Assembly: GCA_947359465.1 (NCBI GenBank)
Contig: OX375877.1
Location: 70,162,698 to 70,226,697, forward strand
DNA length: 64,000 nt
DNA from: Metellina segmentata
Lineage: Eukaryota > Arthropoda > Arachnida > Araneae > Tetragnathidae
Reading direction: 5' to 3'
Positions within the stretch are counted from its first letter, which is position 1. Every line of letters begins with the position of its first letter. The notes beneath the pieces are model-generated. The model made no database searches and was not told the DNA's origin. It worked only from the letters and a program-made list of their open reading frames with translations. The position numbers and the translations under genes are program-made. Below, piece by piece: positions 32,675 through 43,485 of this stretch.

Positions 32675-34712
32675 TGAAGAAGCTCTTGATGTTTTAGATG
32701 ATAACAGTTGTGTGTGTCACCTTTTTATGAGATCAGTCAAATGGATGTTCTTGTTCTCGATTGCGCTGACCGAATCAATGTTCTGGACGAGTCAACGACA
32801 GTAGCGTACTATGACTGAATCCATTTAAACGGTGGCTGACCTAAAAAATTTATCTGAACTCTATTTTTATTTACATTTAGAATTCAGAATTTAATAGTTG
32901 CATAGACGCGCCAATTTCCGCTGAGCAATTATGGTAGAATTTTACACGTAATCGTTTTCCGAGGCCAAAAACTGCGTTAAGAAATTTTGCTTCAAAATTT
33001 GATAACGCTTTCGTATTTTTTATGGATTTGGCGTATTACTTTTCGAGAAGTTGAAAAATAAATTATCGTGAATTCAATATTTTCATCATTGCAAATAGAA
33101 ACTTCTTTAGGCGAAAACAATTGCCAGCGTCAATGGGTAGTTATATTTGACCACATTCCATTTGTTTTTACAATAAAACAGTTTGGAACAACAAATTTTT
33201 TTTGTTTTTACAATTTGACTCTTAATTGATATTTGGGAACATACTGAACAGTTTATTAGTCCCTCATTGTGATGGGAGTATTGCTTTTTTGGATATTTTT
33301 ATAGTTCTGAATGCGAGACACGAAGGGGATTCGTTTTCCTACAATATTTTACAACCGTGTCTAAGTATGAATTTTGATTCAAAATGTTATACAAAATTCT
33401 GTAGTATTAAGGCCTGATAGTATAACACATATATGGAAGTTTACAGAATTTGTAATTTGTTTTCTAAACTTCAAACCCTTTCAGCAATCGACATCACTTG
33501 AAAGAAATACGTTTAGTGATTTTTCTGGTTTTGATTGAAACATTCTTTATCAATGGCTAAATGTAAACCTCAATAGAAATTCGAAAATTGATTTTGCATT
33601 TTAGATATGACTCATCTGTTCGAAATATGTCTGAAAGTTTGATTGGTCAATATGTTTTGAGAATATATATTTTGAGAACGGAGAATTTTGTAAAAGCCTT
33701 CAGACTTGATGAGCTCATTCTGAAAGAAATTTTGAAGAGTCAAAGACTATCATCAAATTCATTTATTACAGAATTGAAAATCTGAAAACTGTTGTCATAA
33801 AATAAGCCGAATGCAGTGACGTAGGAAAGCTCTCCTCGGAATGACCCCGATCAGAGGGACAAGCTCCTCCCCCATGGATAGCAAAGTCAATTTTCTCTTT
33901 GTCGCACAATCACGTGATCTATTACAGCATAATTCTAAACTATACATTAAAAATATCAAGATGGAACAACAGAAAACAAGACTAAAATTGAATTTTCTTT
34001 TCAGCAATCGCAATTTTTTTTTTTCAAATTCCTTTAAATTCGTTCACTGATGCTTAGTTTTCCACGTACAAGCAACGAAACTGCAAGATTCACTAGCGCA
34101 CTCTCCTTAAAGATGCCTTAGTTCTTACTCCTTATTTTAATTTCCAGTAAAATTGTTAGTGCATACTGATTAAATATAACATCTAAAGATTCAATTATTT
34201 GCAAATTTATGTTTAATTGTATATTGATATTCCAACATTAGCAATTCATTTCGATGTAGTATGTTGTAAGTTCCATAGTTTTTGTGCCGCTATGGTCGAG
34301 TAGCAAGACGAAAATTTCATGTGAACAAAATATTTCAACTCTCAAGAAACATATATAATTTTCAAAATAAATTTCGAATAAATTGTACTTTTTACTATAA
34401 AGTTATTTTTATTGACGGAAAGAAAATTTAATATTTTGACTTGATAGTTAGGAGGAATGCGAACAAGAAACTGAAATTGCCTTCACCTTTGAATGTTTTA
34501 TAACTTCCTAGAAATAATGCAATCGCCAGATACTTATTCAAAGGGGCATTTTTGAGTAAACAAATTTCTTTTCTGGCTCAATTAAAATTTATGATGTCAC
34601 CAACATTGAAATTGTTTTCCCAGTAAAAAAGAATCCGATTAAGCATTGAAGTTGCATTAAAAATGTCTTTTTCGGTTGTATCATTACTTACCTTAAGGGT
34701 CCCATTATTTCT
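31721..34712. other. No gene seen
   Basis: About 3 kb of non-coding sequence. Scattered short frames have no domain. A slightly GC-richer stretch around 32400-32600 shows no coding pattern. A GA microsatellite lies within. Confidence 0.4.
32644..32671. repeat. (GA)n microsatellite
   Basis: 14 GA units, uninterrupted. Confidence 0.95.
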
Positions 34713-35035
34713 GGCCGATCAACCGGTTGGGTGGTTAAGGTGTTAGCCTCTGGATAGGAAGGTTCCTGGTTCGAATCCGGGTCAGTGCATGGATATTTGG
34801 AAGCGTATGGTGTAGAGGCGGCTGGTGCACCTTAAATTTGTCGTGGCTGAAGGTTTTCACGTTGGGTTGGTGTAGAAGTTTGGAGAGTGGGGTGCCAGAT
34901 GAGATATTGCCTCGTCATCTGACCGTGGTTCAAAATTATGTGTTGTTGTCTTCGGATCTTTCTCTTAGGGAATTAATCCCAGACCGTCGTCAATAGTCCA
35001 TTGTGTTGCTCTAGTACGACGTTAATTAAAAACTG
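34713..35035 (+). repeat. tRNA-derived SINE, copy 5 (best preserved)
   Basis: The head GGCCGATCAACCGGTTGGG precedes an A-box-like TGGTTAAGGTG (34732-34742) and a canonical B box GGTTCGAATCC (34768-34778). The body follows with GGCTGGTGCACC, GAAGTTTGGAGAGTGGGGTG, CCTCGTCATCTGACCGTGG and the tail GTTGCTCTAGTACGACGTTA. The internal RNA polymerase III promoter makes this the type copy of the family in this window. Confidence 0.9.
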
Positions 35036-35050
35036 CCATAATTACCGATT

Positions 35051-35122
35051 ATTTCTGGTGGCTCGGTGGGTTTAACTGAGAATTGTATGTGTCGCAGGTT
35101 CGATTCCTGTCGGATTCATTTC
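35051..35122 (+). repeat. tRNA-like head of a second SINE type
   Basis: CTGGTGGCTCGGTGGGTTTA resembles an A box, and CAGGTTCGATTCCTG contains a canonical B box 37 bp on, the geometry of a tRNA. The 3' arm does not pair convincingly with the 5' end, so a tRNA-derived SINE is more likely than a working tRNA gene. A reversed TGGCTCAGTGGGTTTA near 35990-36010 may be a relative. Confidence 0.5.
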
Positions 35123-38100
35123 TTCCTTGGGTGTATTTCTCTCTTCTGATTTCAGAAAAACCTTTAATTATGTGTCTGTCCATTACTTGATGTAGTTGCT
35201 CTTATGCTTGTCGCAGATTGGCCAAATATGACCTTTGACTACAACCAATATGACCCCCAACCAACTCATTAGTTCTGTGTAACCTTGAAGCCAGTTTGGT
35301 TCGATTAGTTATTTTAATTAACGTGGCCGTGGAGTAACATAATGGGCTATTGGATTTTTGGACGTGTACTTTTAAGTGAATTCTTTTTGTACTAATTTCA
35401 AAGCAACGTGTTAATTCCTTTAAAATGCTAGAAGCGAATCGAAAATTCCAAACACATAACATTACTTATTTTAAGTCATTTTTTAGTGAATAAGTGATAG
35501 ATTTTAGTAGGATAGAGGTTATAAAGTGTCTCATTACTTCAGGGAAGCCCCTGTGAGGTCTGCACCTCTCCGTGTGTGACCTAGTTTCTGGGTTTATGAA
35601 GGGAATTTATGGATGCCGTTACAGCTTAAAAACAGTCTCAAGTATTTAGTTTTTTAATGCGGAAACGCATAGTCCTTACGAATTTTTTTAGTCTTTGCGA
35701 ATAACAAATTTCCAAACGCAATTGACTGTCTGGAGATGTTGAAATCAAAATCAGAGAATAAATTTAAGTTTCAAGGAGCTGATTGAGATTTCTTGAAAAA
35801 CTAGCAATTACAATTGAGAAATTCATTGGGTTTTATAAAGTAAGTGCCATACTTGGAAAAGCTTCGTCAAATAACGTCAAGTAGTAGCCATACACACATG
35901 GAAAGTTTTACCGATATGGAGGAGAGAAATTCTCTCAGGAAGGAAATCTAACAAATGTCGCCAACAACTTCCAAGTTGCTAGTGTAGTGAGTAAACCCAC
36001 TGAGCCATGGAAGACCTCCTGAAGCTGAGCGGAGATTCAAACGTTTATTTTAAATTTTCAAATTAAATCGATATCTCTATTGGATTTATTTATTTGTATA
36101 AAATTGTTTGATTTTTACTTCATAAAAAATGTTACAAAAATTAGGATAGTTTTGTATGCATTTACTTTTCCAAACACGTTAGTGTTAGGTACATGGAATG
36201 TTTTACAGAAAATCTTCACAGAAAACCGTTCAGGTCTGGACGATCTTAGCCCCAGTAACTCTAGGGAAATAAGGGCTATGGCATGTCAGCTATTTAAACC
36301 ACTACTTTTAAAAGAGCCGAACTAAATGTTGTGAAGCAGTTTGTGAAAGAAGGAAACCAACACTGAAAATGTAAATGTACATGTGATAATTTTAATTTGT
36401 ACAGAATCTAATTTCCCATGCGCGAGCAAGGAATGTTCACACATCAATCAATGTACAAAGTATCAAGAACATAAACAATCTCTCAAATATTTATCAGCAC
36501 AGAACAAACGATGATACAGTGTATGAAACGCTTGATCTCTTTAATATATTAACTCTGTTCGAAGAACCGTGTATTAAAATACAAACAAACCACCACGTTG
36601 GTCGTCTATTGCACATTAATCATGTTTAACTCGATAGTTAAGAGGCATGGATTATACAAGAATTCGTTCTAGTAGAAATCCACTCTTATATAAAGTAAGT
36701 AAATGTAATCGGAATAATTTTCTCAACATTCGATTTCCTGTAAATTTATGGTGTCAAATATCTGCTAGTATCTGTTAAAACTCAATTTAGAGTGGAAAAT
36801 AACTTATTTGTTCGTAATATAGCATAAGGGGCTTTTTTGTGAAGGTAAATGTAGGTGGCGGTAGTGTTTTTGCGACGAAACGTACATTCTGTACATGTTC
36901 CGGACGTGACGTCACTTGACTTGTTTTTCGAATGCGATTTCTGCATAACGCCAGTAAAAATGGCAACAAGTGAATTTCGTAACGATATATGACAGTTGAT
37001 TGGTACATTCGTTAGATTAAAACGCTAAACGTCACCAAAATGGCGTAAGACTGCATTTTAAGGTAATCCCAGCATGTACTATGTGAGAACATTTTAACCA
37101 CAGGAAGTAAAATCTCTGTTTCCGTCTAGTTTGTTTGTTAACACTGAAAATACTTCTCACAGTAGAGTGAAGAAATGTTTTCTGTCATAATTCGATACTC
37201 GATTAGAAAGCGTATTTTGATGGTAAGAACGTTTATGAACCTTTTATTTGGAAAGTGGTTTTCTCCACTGTGATTAAGTTTAACGAAATGTATTTTAAGA
37301 TATATTGCTACATTATTTATTTGAACTGAAATATTTTAAATCGAACAAATTCTCACGTGCCATCACGAAGAGCAATATTTTATATATACTATTACCAAAG
37401 GTGGCAAAAATTTATGGAAAAAACAAGTATTCTTGATGTTATTTGGTATTTTATCAGAATGCGAAGCGATGAAATAACATAGACATCAAAAGCACTTGTT
37501 TTAAAATGGGTAGCGCATATCAATGAACCGACATCTTCATTCGCAAATACCATTTCAATAAATTAGGTTCAAGGAAATATAAAACATGTTTAAAATTGAC
37601 AAAAGTGTTAGTTATTAATATAACTTTTCATTGAACAGTTACTGAATTAAAGTTTGTTGTCGTATTTTTACAACTTTGTATTTTACTATGTATATACTCT
37701 TTGCATAATAATGTAATTCAATTCATTAATTTCCACATAAACATAAGCTCGTAAATGTTTAATCAATCTTAATTAGTTTAAAGACTATTTAGTACACTTT
37801 GTATTTACTCGATTTATGAATTATTCCAAAAAGAGTGCTTTTATTATAATTATATATTGCTATGGCAACTTATTAATAGAATTTGAATAAATAATGTACA
37901 TTAATTCATTTATTAATGTGTTTCTCGAGAAATAACCTAAACGCAGAGGATGAATGTCTCAGTGAATTCCTGTCTGAAGATAACCCTATTTTGATCTATC
38001 TTAAAAAGCTAATTAACTCAGGTTTGAAACTTTTTGACAGTTTGTTTCATTTGTAAGCCAACGATTCTTGTCTCTTCTGAGGGATTAATTTTTTTACATT

Positions 38101-38978
38101 CAGGGTGACAAATAATATAAATGAGACACATTGTTCAAGAATTTAACCTTCTAACAAATGCTTTGATTTTACAAAATAGCTATCGGGCTTTATAAGCCTA
38201 AAGATAATTACAATAAACAAAAGGGACAACAAATGGGGTAATTTAATCAAAACAAGTTTCTAATTGAAGTTAAATGTCCCTTATGAAATAAATGGAACCA
38301 ATTCAACAGTATTGTCTCTCTTGTTCGAATTTTTGCTTGTAAATGCAGTGAAAAGTTAAGCAACCTTTTACAAGATCGTGGAAGAATACTTGAGAAACTT
38401 TTTTGTGATATCTGGAGAAAGCGAATGGAAAAGTGGAGAATATCCAGATATGATTAAATTTGTGACAGATATAGAATTGACGATATCTTGTTTCATGGAC
38501 TTTTGACTTTCACAAGGATTGTTTACTTTGGACCCCAAATACAGTAAACTAAAGCTGGAAGTTCTTCATTTCACTAGTATTAGCATGAGCCTAGATAAAA
38601 AGTGTGCTACTTCTAACCATTTAAGATAGAATTTGGATATAATATGGAGCTTTTCTAAATGAATTTTCTGTGATTTTCAGTGATGAACAAAATGTTTTTT
38701 TTTTTTTACATATGTTAAAAGTATACATGTTTTAATAAAAATGTTTAATAAAAATTGAACTTTCGAGTCGGGCAGCATTTTCGGATTCTTGTTGAAAACG
38801 ATTTTCTTTTCAGAGATTCTCTTCAAAGTTTCTGTATTCTAATTTCCTTGGAGACAGCTTTAGCTTTGCAGTAATGAAATATATGGCAGAATACGGTAGC
38901 CGAGTCCGGTATTCCAATCGGCGATTCTCTCTGAGCTGATTTGATGCATGATTACTTTTGAAGAGGACAAAACCCTAT
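35123..38978. other. Downstream flank of the LIM-homeobox gene, no gene seen
   Basis: AT-rich non-coding DNA with one dispersed repeat (36825-37150). No exon with supportable splice sites and coding content was found on either strand. Confidence 0.4.
36825..37150. repeat. Dispersed repeat with CACCAAAATGGCG, copy 1
   Basis: Shares ordered motifs with 41080-41390: GTAAATGTAGGT, GTGACGTCACTTG-like text, GCTAAACGTCACCAAAATGG, CTGCATTTTAAGGTAA and AGTAAAATCTCTGTxTCC. A third, more distant copy is at 46290-46495. The ATGGCG core resembles a YY1/Pho site. Confidence 0.65.
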
Positions 38979-38984
38979 TTTATT
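38979..38984 (-). terminator. Poly(A) signal AATAAA of the LIM-homeobox gene
   Basis: AATAAA on the minus strand, 113 bp downstream of the stop codon that ends at 39098. It is the first canonical signal after the coding end and suggests a short 3' UTR; alternative sites further on cannot be excluded. Confidence 0.55.
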
Positions 38985-39097
38985 GCCCCTCTTCGAATGC
39001 CCCACGGGGAAAGAATTTTCATTTAAAGTCCCACCCTACAGTTTATTCGGCGACGCACCCCTCCGCTTCTAATGTCCGAGGCGTGGTCAAGAAGGTG

Positions 39098-39388
39098 CTA
39101 GAAGAGTTCTTGGAAGGACGTGAGTGGCATGGACTCTCCAGCGGGCGAGACGTGCCGCGGGACTAGTGACGTCATGGTGCCCTCGTAGTCGATGGGCGCT
39201 GGGGGCGGCGGCAGGGAGGAGGCAGGGCACGGGCTCGGCTCCGAGAAGGAACTGGTGGCCCCCGGGCTGTTGGGGTGCGCGGACTGCGACGACTGCTGGG
39301 GGGTCTGCGAGTTCTGGCCGCCCGACGGATGGTCCACCTGCCGCAGGTTGTTCCTGCGCCACTTGGCACGGGCGTTCTGAAACCACAC
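39098..39388 (-). CDS. ap: apterous/LHX2/9-type LIM-homeobox gene, terminal coding exon
   Basis: The last coding exon of a transcription factor that binds DNA through its homeodomain in the nucleus. It begins right after an acceptor (TTGTAG, 39394-39389) with codons VWFQNARAKWRRN, residues 47-60 of the homeodomain. This is recognition helix 3 with Q50, N51 and R53. The remaining 83 residues form a proline/serine/glutamine-rich tail (HPSGGQNSQTPQQSSQSAHP, PPPPAPIDYEG) and end in SFQELF, followed by TAG. A short C-terminal LF ending is also seen in LHX2/LHX9. The phase 0 junction after homeodomain residue 46 joins exactly to the exon at 42964-43196. This GC-rich exon stands out in AT-rich DNA, which explains the long frames on the other strand here; I regard those as shadows. 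Confidence 0.95.
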   Translation of the reverse strand: MWFQNARAKWRRNNLRQVDHPSGGQNSQTPQQSSQSAHPNSPGATSSFSEPSPCPASSLPPPPAPIDYEGTMTSLVPRHVSPAGESMPLTSFQELF

Positions 39389-40572
39389 CTACAATGAGAC
39401 CAACATCGAAGGATTTGAGTAACAAGACTTCATTCAGTTCCCTTTTCAAATATCAGCTTAAGGGAGACCCGCAAGGAAAAATTCAAAATTCTTATTATTC
39501 ATTCTACATAACCAATTTTTTTAGTGATAATTAAGCACATATATAAATTTGTTTTTACCGTAAACTCGTATAATTATACATTTCTTGTTTAATGAACTGA
39601 AAAAAAAATATTTTATTGGATCAGTACTATTTTAAAATAAACCACCACTGTATAAACCACACTTTCTTTTTTCTACAGCTATTTTTTTTTTCGGTAAACG
39701 ATCCTTTTTTGTAGTGATACGCATGCGACGAAATTTAGCGCTATTTTTTTCAATGTGTTTCCTTTAATGGCGTCACCACATGTTTTACATGAGGACTTGG
39801 ATTTTGTCATTTAGCTTTCGCCGATTGATAGAAAAACCAGGAGTCTACCCTTTAAGGGTATTTAAAATGGTAGGAATGATCTTTGTTAGATACACTATGA
39901 TATAATGTTGCATAAATGGAGGTTTTCATGGAAACCGAAGCCAATGGTTGGCCGTCGATTATGCAGTTGGAAGGTCAAGTAAAAGTTAAAAAGCAGCTGG
40001 TAGCAATTTCCTTCGACTCTGAAGTTTTGTCCATTTGTTCTTGAATATCGGATGCATCGTTTTATCCAATAAACCAAAAAACACTATTTGAATTTTTCTT
40101 CCTTCGAAATTTGGGGTTCGGGTCTCCCTTAAGAAATTATCCGCTCAGATATCTCTTGATGGGTGGAGTGGTAGCAAACGGGACTGTGGACGATTTCTCG
40201 CCAAAGCGGCGACCTTCAATTTATGCTGTTTTTAAGGCAACCCTATTTAGAAGTTTAGAACTGATGACGTTATCTGATTGGAATTAAAACGTGCTTTGAG
40301 GAGAATTTAAACGTGCTATTATTGGTTTAGATTTGTTTTTCTTGTTTAACGATAAGGAAGAATACCAGAAAGTTGGATTGATTACTACAAGTGTGAAATG
40401 TCCAGCATGTGGGAATGAGATGACTTTAACGTCATCTACCCGTGTCCCGTAAGTCATCTACCCGTGTCCCGTATGCTTCCACTCCACACCAAAAATTTAC
40501 TACCAAATCATCAGAAATTACTATCAAATCCATTTATGCAAAGGTTCGCAGTGTGGATTTTGCTACATGGAT

Positions 40573-40618
40573 GCCGCCATCTTGTTCTGGCGATTTTGCA
40601 TTGACGCCGCCATCTTGG
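40573..40618 (+). promoter_or_regulatory. Paired YY1/Pho-type motifs
   Basis: GCCGCCATCTTG at 40573-40584 and again at 40606-40617, within a 33-bp repeat that also reiterates CTGGCGA/TTGGCGA. The motif is the textbook YY1 site read on the reverse strand (CAAGATGGCGGC) and fits the Drosophila Pho core GCCAT. In an intron of an apterous-type gene this could be part of a Polycomb response or enhancer element; that role is inferred. Confidence 0.4.
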
Positions 40619-41079
40619 TTTGGCGACAAAAAAGAACGCCTTGGCGCTACTGTCCCGTTTGCTACCACACCACCCTCCTGATGATCTGGTTCATAAGAAC
40701 TCTAAATTAAGACTCTAATTAAAGTTAAAAAAAAATTCAGTATAGTGCGGCTCTTGCGAGAAGGCAGTCGACCTTGGGTATGTCGATTTTCGAATAGATG
40801 TGAAAACACATCAGGCGAAGGTTGCCAGAGAAAGTGTATAAATGGCGGTCAGGGGGAAAGATTTCAACCAACACGATTCTACAGCTGTCGCTTTAGGCAC
40901 TGAATGCTAAGGATGCCAGTTGTGGAAGCGTTTTGTTTACAGTACTACAACCTATCTCCTAATTTATGGAATAGACTCGTACGAAGCCACATGACTAGAC
41001 TGCCAACTCGAGGGAGCCGGACTATAACTCATATAATTAAATAAGTGTAGTTGATAAAAATTTTGAAGAAAGGAGTATG

Positions 41080-41390
41080 AGAGGTTCTTCTTTTAAGGCT
41101 AAATGTAGGTTGTGGAAATGTTTTGCTTCCTGGATGTCAAGTGAAGTCATTTGGCTTTTTTTTCGCGCACTAGAATATGATTTCAATAAACAGTCAAAAT
41201 AAAGTTTAAAGAATGGAATGCCGAATTTATATGTGACATTCAATTCGTTAGCTCCACTTTGACAAAGCGCCAAAGGTCACCAAAATGGTGATAAACTACA
41301 TTTTAAGCTAACCTCGATATGTATCATGTGAAACCATTTGGGTAACGGGAAGTCAAATTTCTGTCTTCCTTAACCTTAAACCCTTAACTT
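41080..41390. repeat. Dispersed repeat with CACCAAAATGGTG, copy 2
   Basis: Related to 36825-37150: GCTAAATGTAGGTTGTGG, GTCAAGTGAAGTCATTTGGC, CCAAAGGTCACCAAAATGG, ACTACATTTTAAGCTAA and GGGAAGTCAAATTTCTGTCTTCC. Old, diverged copy. Confidence 0.65.
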
Positions 41391-41902
41391 TCCTCTCATA
41401 GATGTAAATTCAAAGTTACAATTTTAAGTTTAACAGGCATTCAATAAATGAAGCTTAAAGACTTTAACACTATATATGTATTAATAGTATGATTACAGTT
41501 GATAAGATTGAAAAGCAATGGGTACAAAAAGGAATGGAATCTTTAAAAATAAAAACTCAGATTTTAAAAGAATTTTATATAGCATTTAAATTAATTGTTG
41601 TAGCTTATATTACAGACAGCAATTAATACATTTATCTGAAGAGAAACTGAAGTGAATTTTATGCTATTTAATAGAAATATGATTTGGAAGATGAAAAAAA
41701 TTGGCATTAGAGTGTTTTAGATTAAAAAAATAGTTTTAAACTATTAAAGCTTTTGTAGCATTTTCTAACTCTCAATTATCTGTAAATGAAAATTTCTGGA
41801 ATTCGATGCGTTCTCTACTCTTGATCAGAGTAAAAAAAAATACCTGTAAATTATTGGGTAGCTTTATAACTTTAAAAAAAAAAAATCGTGTTTTATGAAA
41901 TA

Positions 41903-42155
41903 CTAGCCACTGCGTGGCTAACCCGGCGTTGCCCGAACCAGTTACTTTTGTGGGGTTATTGGTTTGCTTCGCGAACTAAATGGGAAATCGTAGCCAATTC
42001 GATAATAACCATAACGGCGCTGACCGTGGAGTTGGTTTGCATCGCAAACCAAATGGGAATTCGTAGCCTATTGGATAACAGCCATGAAGAATTGCCCGTA
42101 ACAGTTCTTTTCGTGGGGGTCACATTGACAACAAACACTTCCTTTATAATAGTAG
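41903..42155. mobile_element. Short element with TAGCCACTGCGTGGCTA hairpin end
   Basis: Starts ACTAGCCACTGCGTGGCTAA, whose seven-base arms form a hairpin, followed by CCCGGCGTTGCCCG. It contains GGTTTGC(T/A)TCGC blocks and AAATGGGAATTCGTAGCC, and ends ACAAACACTTCCTTTATAAT. It is about 250 bp. This is the most compact member of the family at 9105 and 15236. Class unproven. Confidence 0.6.
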
Positions 42156-42963
42156 AGATTAAGCCAAGAGCAAACCTCCGGCAATGTTGTTTCACTGCGG
42201 TGAGAGTGTTCTTGCTGGAAAGCGTCCATTATATCGATGCTCTTTCTGATCCTGAGGCTAAATCCGCGGAGAATTAAGATTTGAGTGAATAGCAATGGAG
42301 GAATATATGCATACATTTGGAATTCAATAAGAATGGAATAAGTTATGTTTATGCTTTCAAATCGAAATTTATTAAGAATATATAATCTATTTACACAACA
42401 TTTTCGCAATCCATATAAATGCAGGCATGATATTGCAACTAGATTAGTACTAATATTGAGATTAGTAGAAAATGTATTTAATATTCGGCTTTTTGAGAAT
42501 TGGTTTTAGTGAAATAACCATTTTTAAAGGTACCTGAAATAATTCTAAAGTAATAAGAAAAGTGATATAAATACTACACTACGTCTTCAAATTGAACGTT
42601 TTCAAAGTTTTACAGGAACCTAATGATCTTGCATGCTTTAAGAGGGTCCCTCAGCTAGTTGCCACTTTTGTAGACAGGGCCAGATTTTGCCATATATTTA
42701 CTGGTGTCATCTTATGATTTAGGATAGGTGTATTGTTTGTTTGACCAAAGAGGAGACATTAAAACATATCTCATTTTCTGTACTGGAGATAACTTTTAAC
42801 AAGATCTTAGTCAGTGGCAATTGTTCTTTCTAGCTTTTATTTGACGACCACTCCCTTTATATTGTATATTTTGATGAATAGGATCGGTGAATCCAGACTC
42901 GCGTAATAAAGTTGTATTGCATGTAAATATATCCCATTCACAGACAATGTAATTGGTGTTTAC

Positions 42964-43196
42964 CTGAAGCACCCTTTTGGACAGTCCGGTTTTCTGTGCC
43001 AGTTGCTTCAGGTCTTTGGCGTCTGGGTTCTGGTTGATCGCAAAGTAGGATTTCATCGTCCGTAACTGATGGTGCTTAAAGGAGGTGCGCATGCGCTTCG
43101 TCCGCTGCGGGCCGGAATGACCCAGCCCTCCGGACGTCGCAGAGTTCGAGTCCAGCGAAGACAGGTGGAGGTTGCAACCGTCAGCCCCTTCCATCA
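42964..43196 (-). CDS. ap: apterous/LHX2/9-type LIM-homeobox gene, homeodomain exon
   Basis: An internal exon of 233 bp. The acceptor is GGTTTCAG (ends 43197) and the donor is CAG/GTAAAC at 42964/42963. It starts in phase 1: TG completes a methionine codon begun in the exon at 49161. The product is a serine/glycine-rich linker (HLSSLDSNSATSGGLGHSG) and then homeodomain residues 1-46 beginning RTKRMRTSFKHHQLRTMKSY. The helices run through FAINQNPDAKDLKQLAQKTG and LSKRVLQ. The motif KHHQLRTMKSYFAIN is diagnostic of the apterous/LHX2/LHX9 class. The homeodomain binds TAAT-core DNA, and together with LDB/Chip cofactors the class patterns appendages and neurons. The upstream stretch of the open frame (to 43296) is intron read-through and is excluded by the acceptor and phase. 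Confidence 0.97.
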
Positions 43197-43264
43197 CTGA
43201 AACCGTACACAGTATGATTATTATGAAATTAATTTGATCATCCATAGTATGGAGTTCATAAAGT

Positions 43265-43480
43265 TCAACCCCCTGGTGGTCGTATCGATGAGGCATCTCC
43301 TCATTATCAAATTGATTGATGAGGTTTCACGTCATTAGATAAAAACTGACCAGATCTCGATTTCGTCATCTTGAAAAATCGGTAATATCGCTCCCCGGCA
43401 AGAAAAGTGACACAGGTCAAAAAATAAAAATTTGGATGTTATGTCATTGAAAAATATATATGATGTGCCCCAGCGTGTTA
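43265..43480. repeat. Repeat with GATATCTCGTC palindromes, split by copy B
   Basis: This segment and 45895-45990 on the far side of the pogo-like insertion share the CTGACCAGATCTCGAT / GGTCAGATCTTGATG text. The phrase CGAGATATCTCGTCGAAACC also occurs at 22292-22312. The transposon therefore landed inside an older member of the repeat cluster described at 21240-23640. Confidence 0.6.
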
Positions 43481-43485
43481 TAGTA

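Larger units (their letters stand above)
39389..42963 (-). other. Intron splitting the homeodomain (3575 bp)
   Basis: GT (42963-42962) to AG (39390-39389). It separates homeodomain residues 46 and 47, an intron position known in other LIM-homeobox genes. It contains a pair of YY1-like motifs, one copy of the ATGGCG repeat and one hairpin-ended element. A 22-bp direct repeat (TCATCTACCCGTGTCCCGTA) lies at 40432-40474. No exon was recognised inside. Confidence 0.85.

Noticed and set aside
35051..35122. Functional tRNA gene
   Set aside because: A and B boxes are present, but I could not pair the acceptor stem or build a clean cloverleaf, and tRNA-derived SINEs abound here.
36080..36325. Plus-strand frame with LGTWNV as a LINE endonuclease fragment
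   Set aside because: The short GTWNV resemblance stands alone; no other endonuclease or reverse-transcriptase motif is found nearby.
39098..39534. Long plus-strand and alternative minus-strand frames over the terminal exon
   Set aside because: They are arginine/alanine/glycine-rich shadows of a GC-rich exon; only the frame with the homeodomain helix and correct splice phase is coding.
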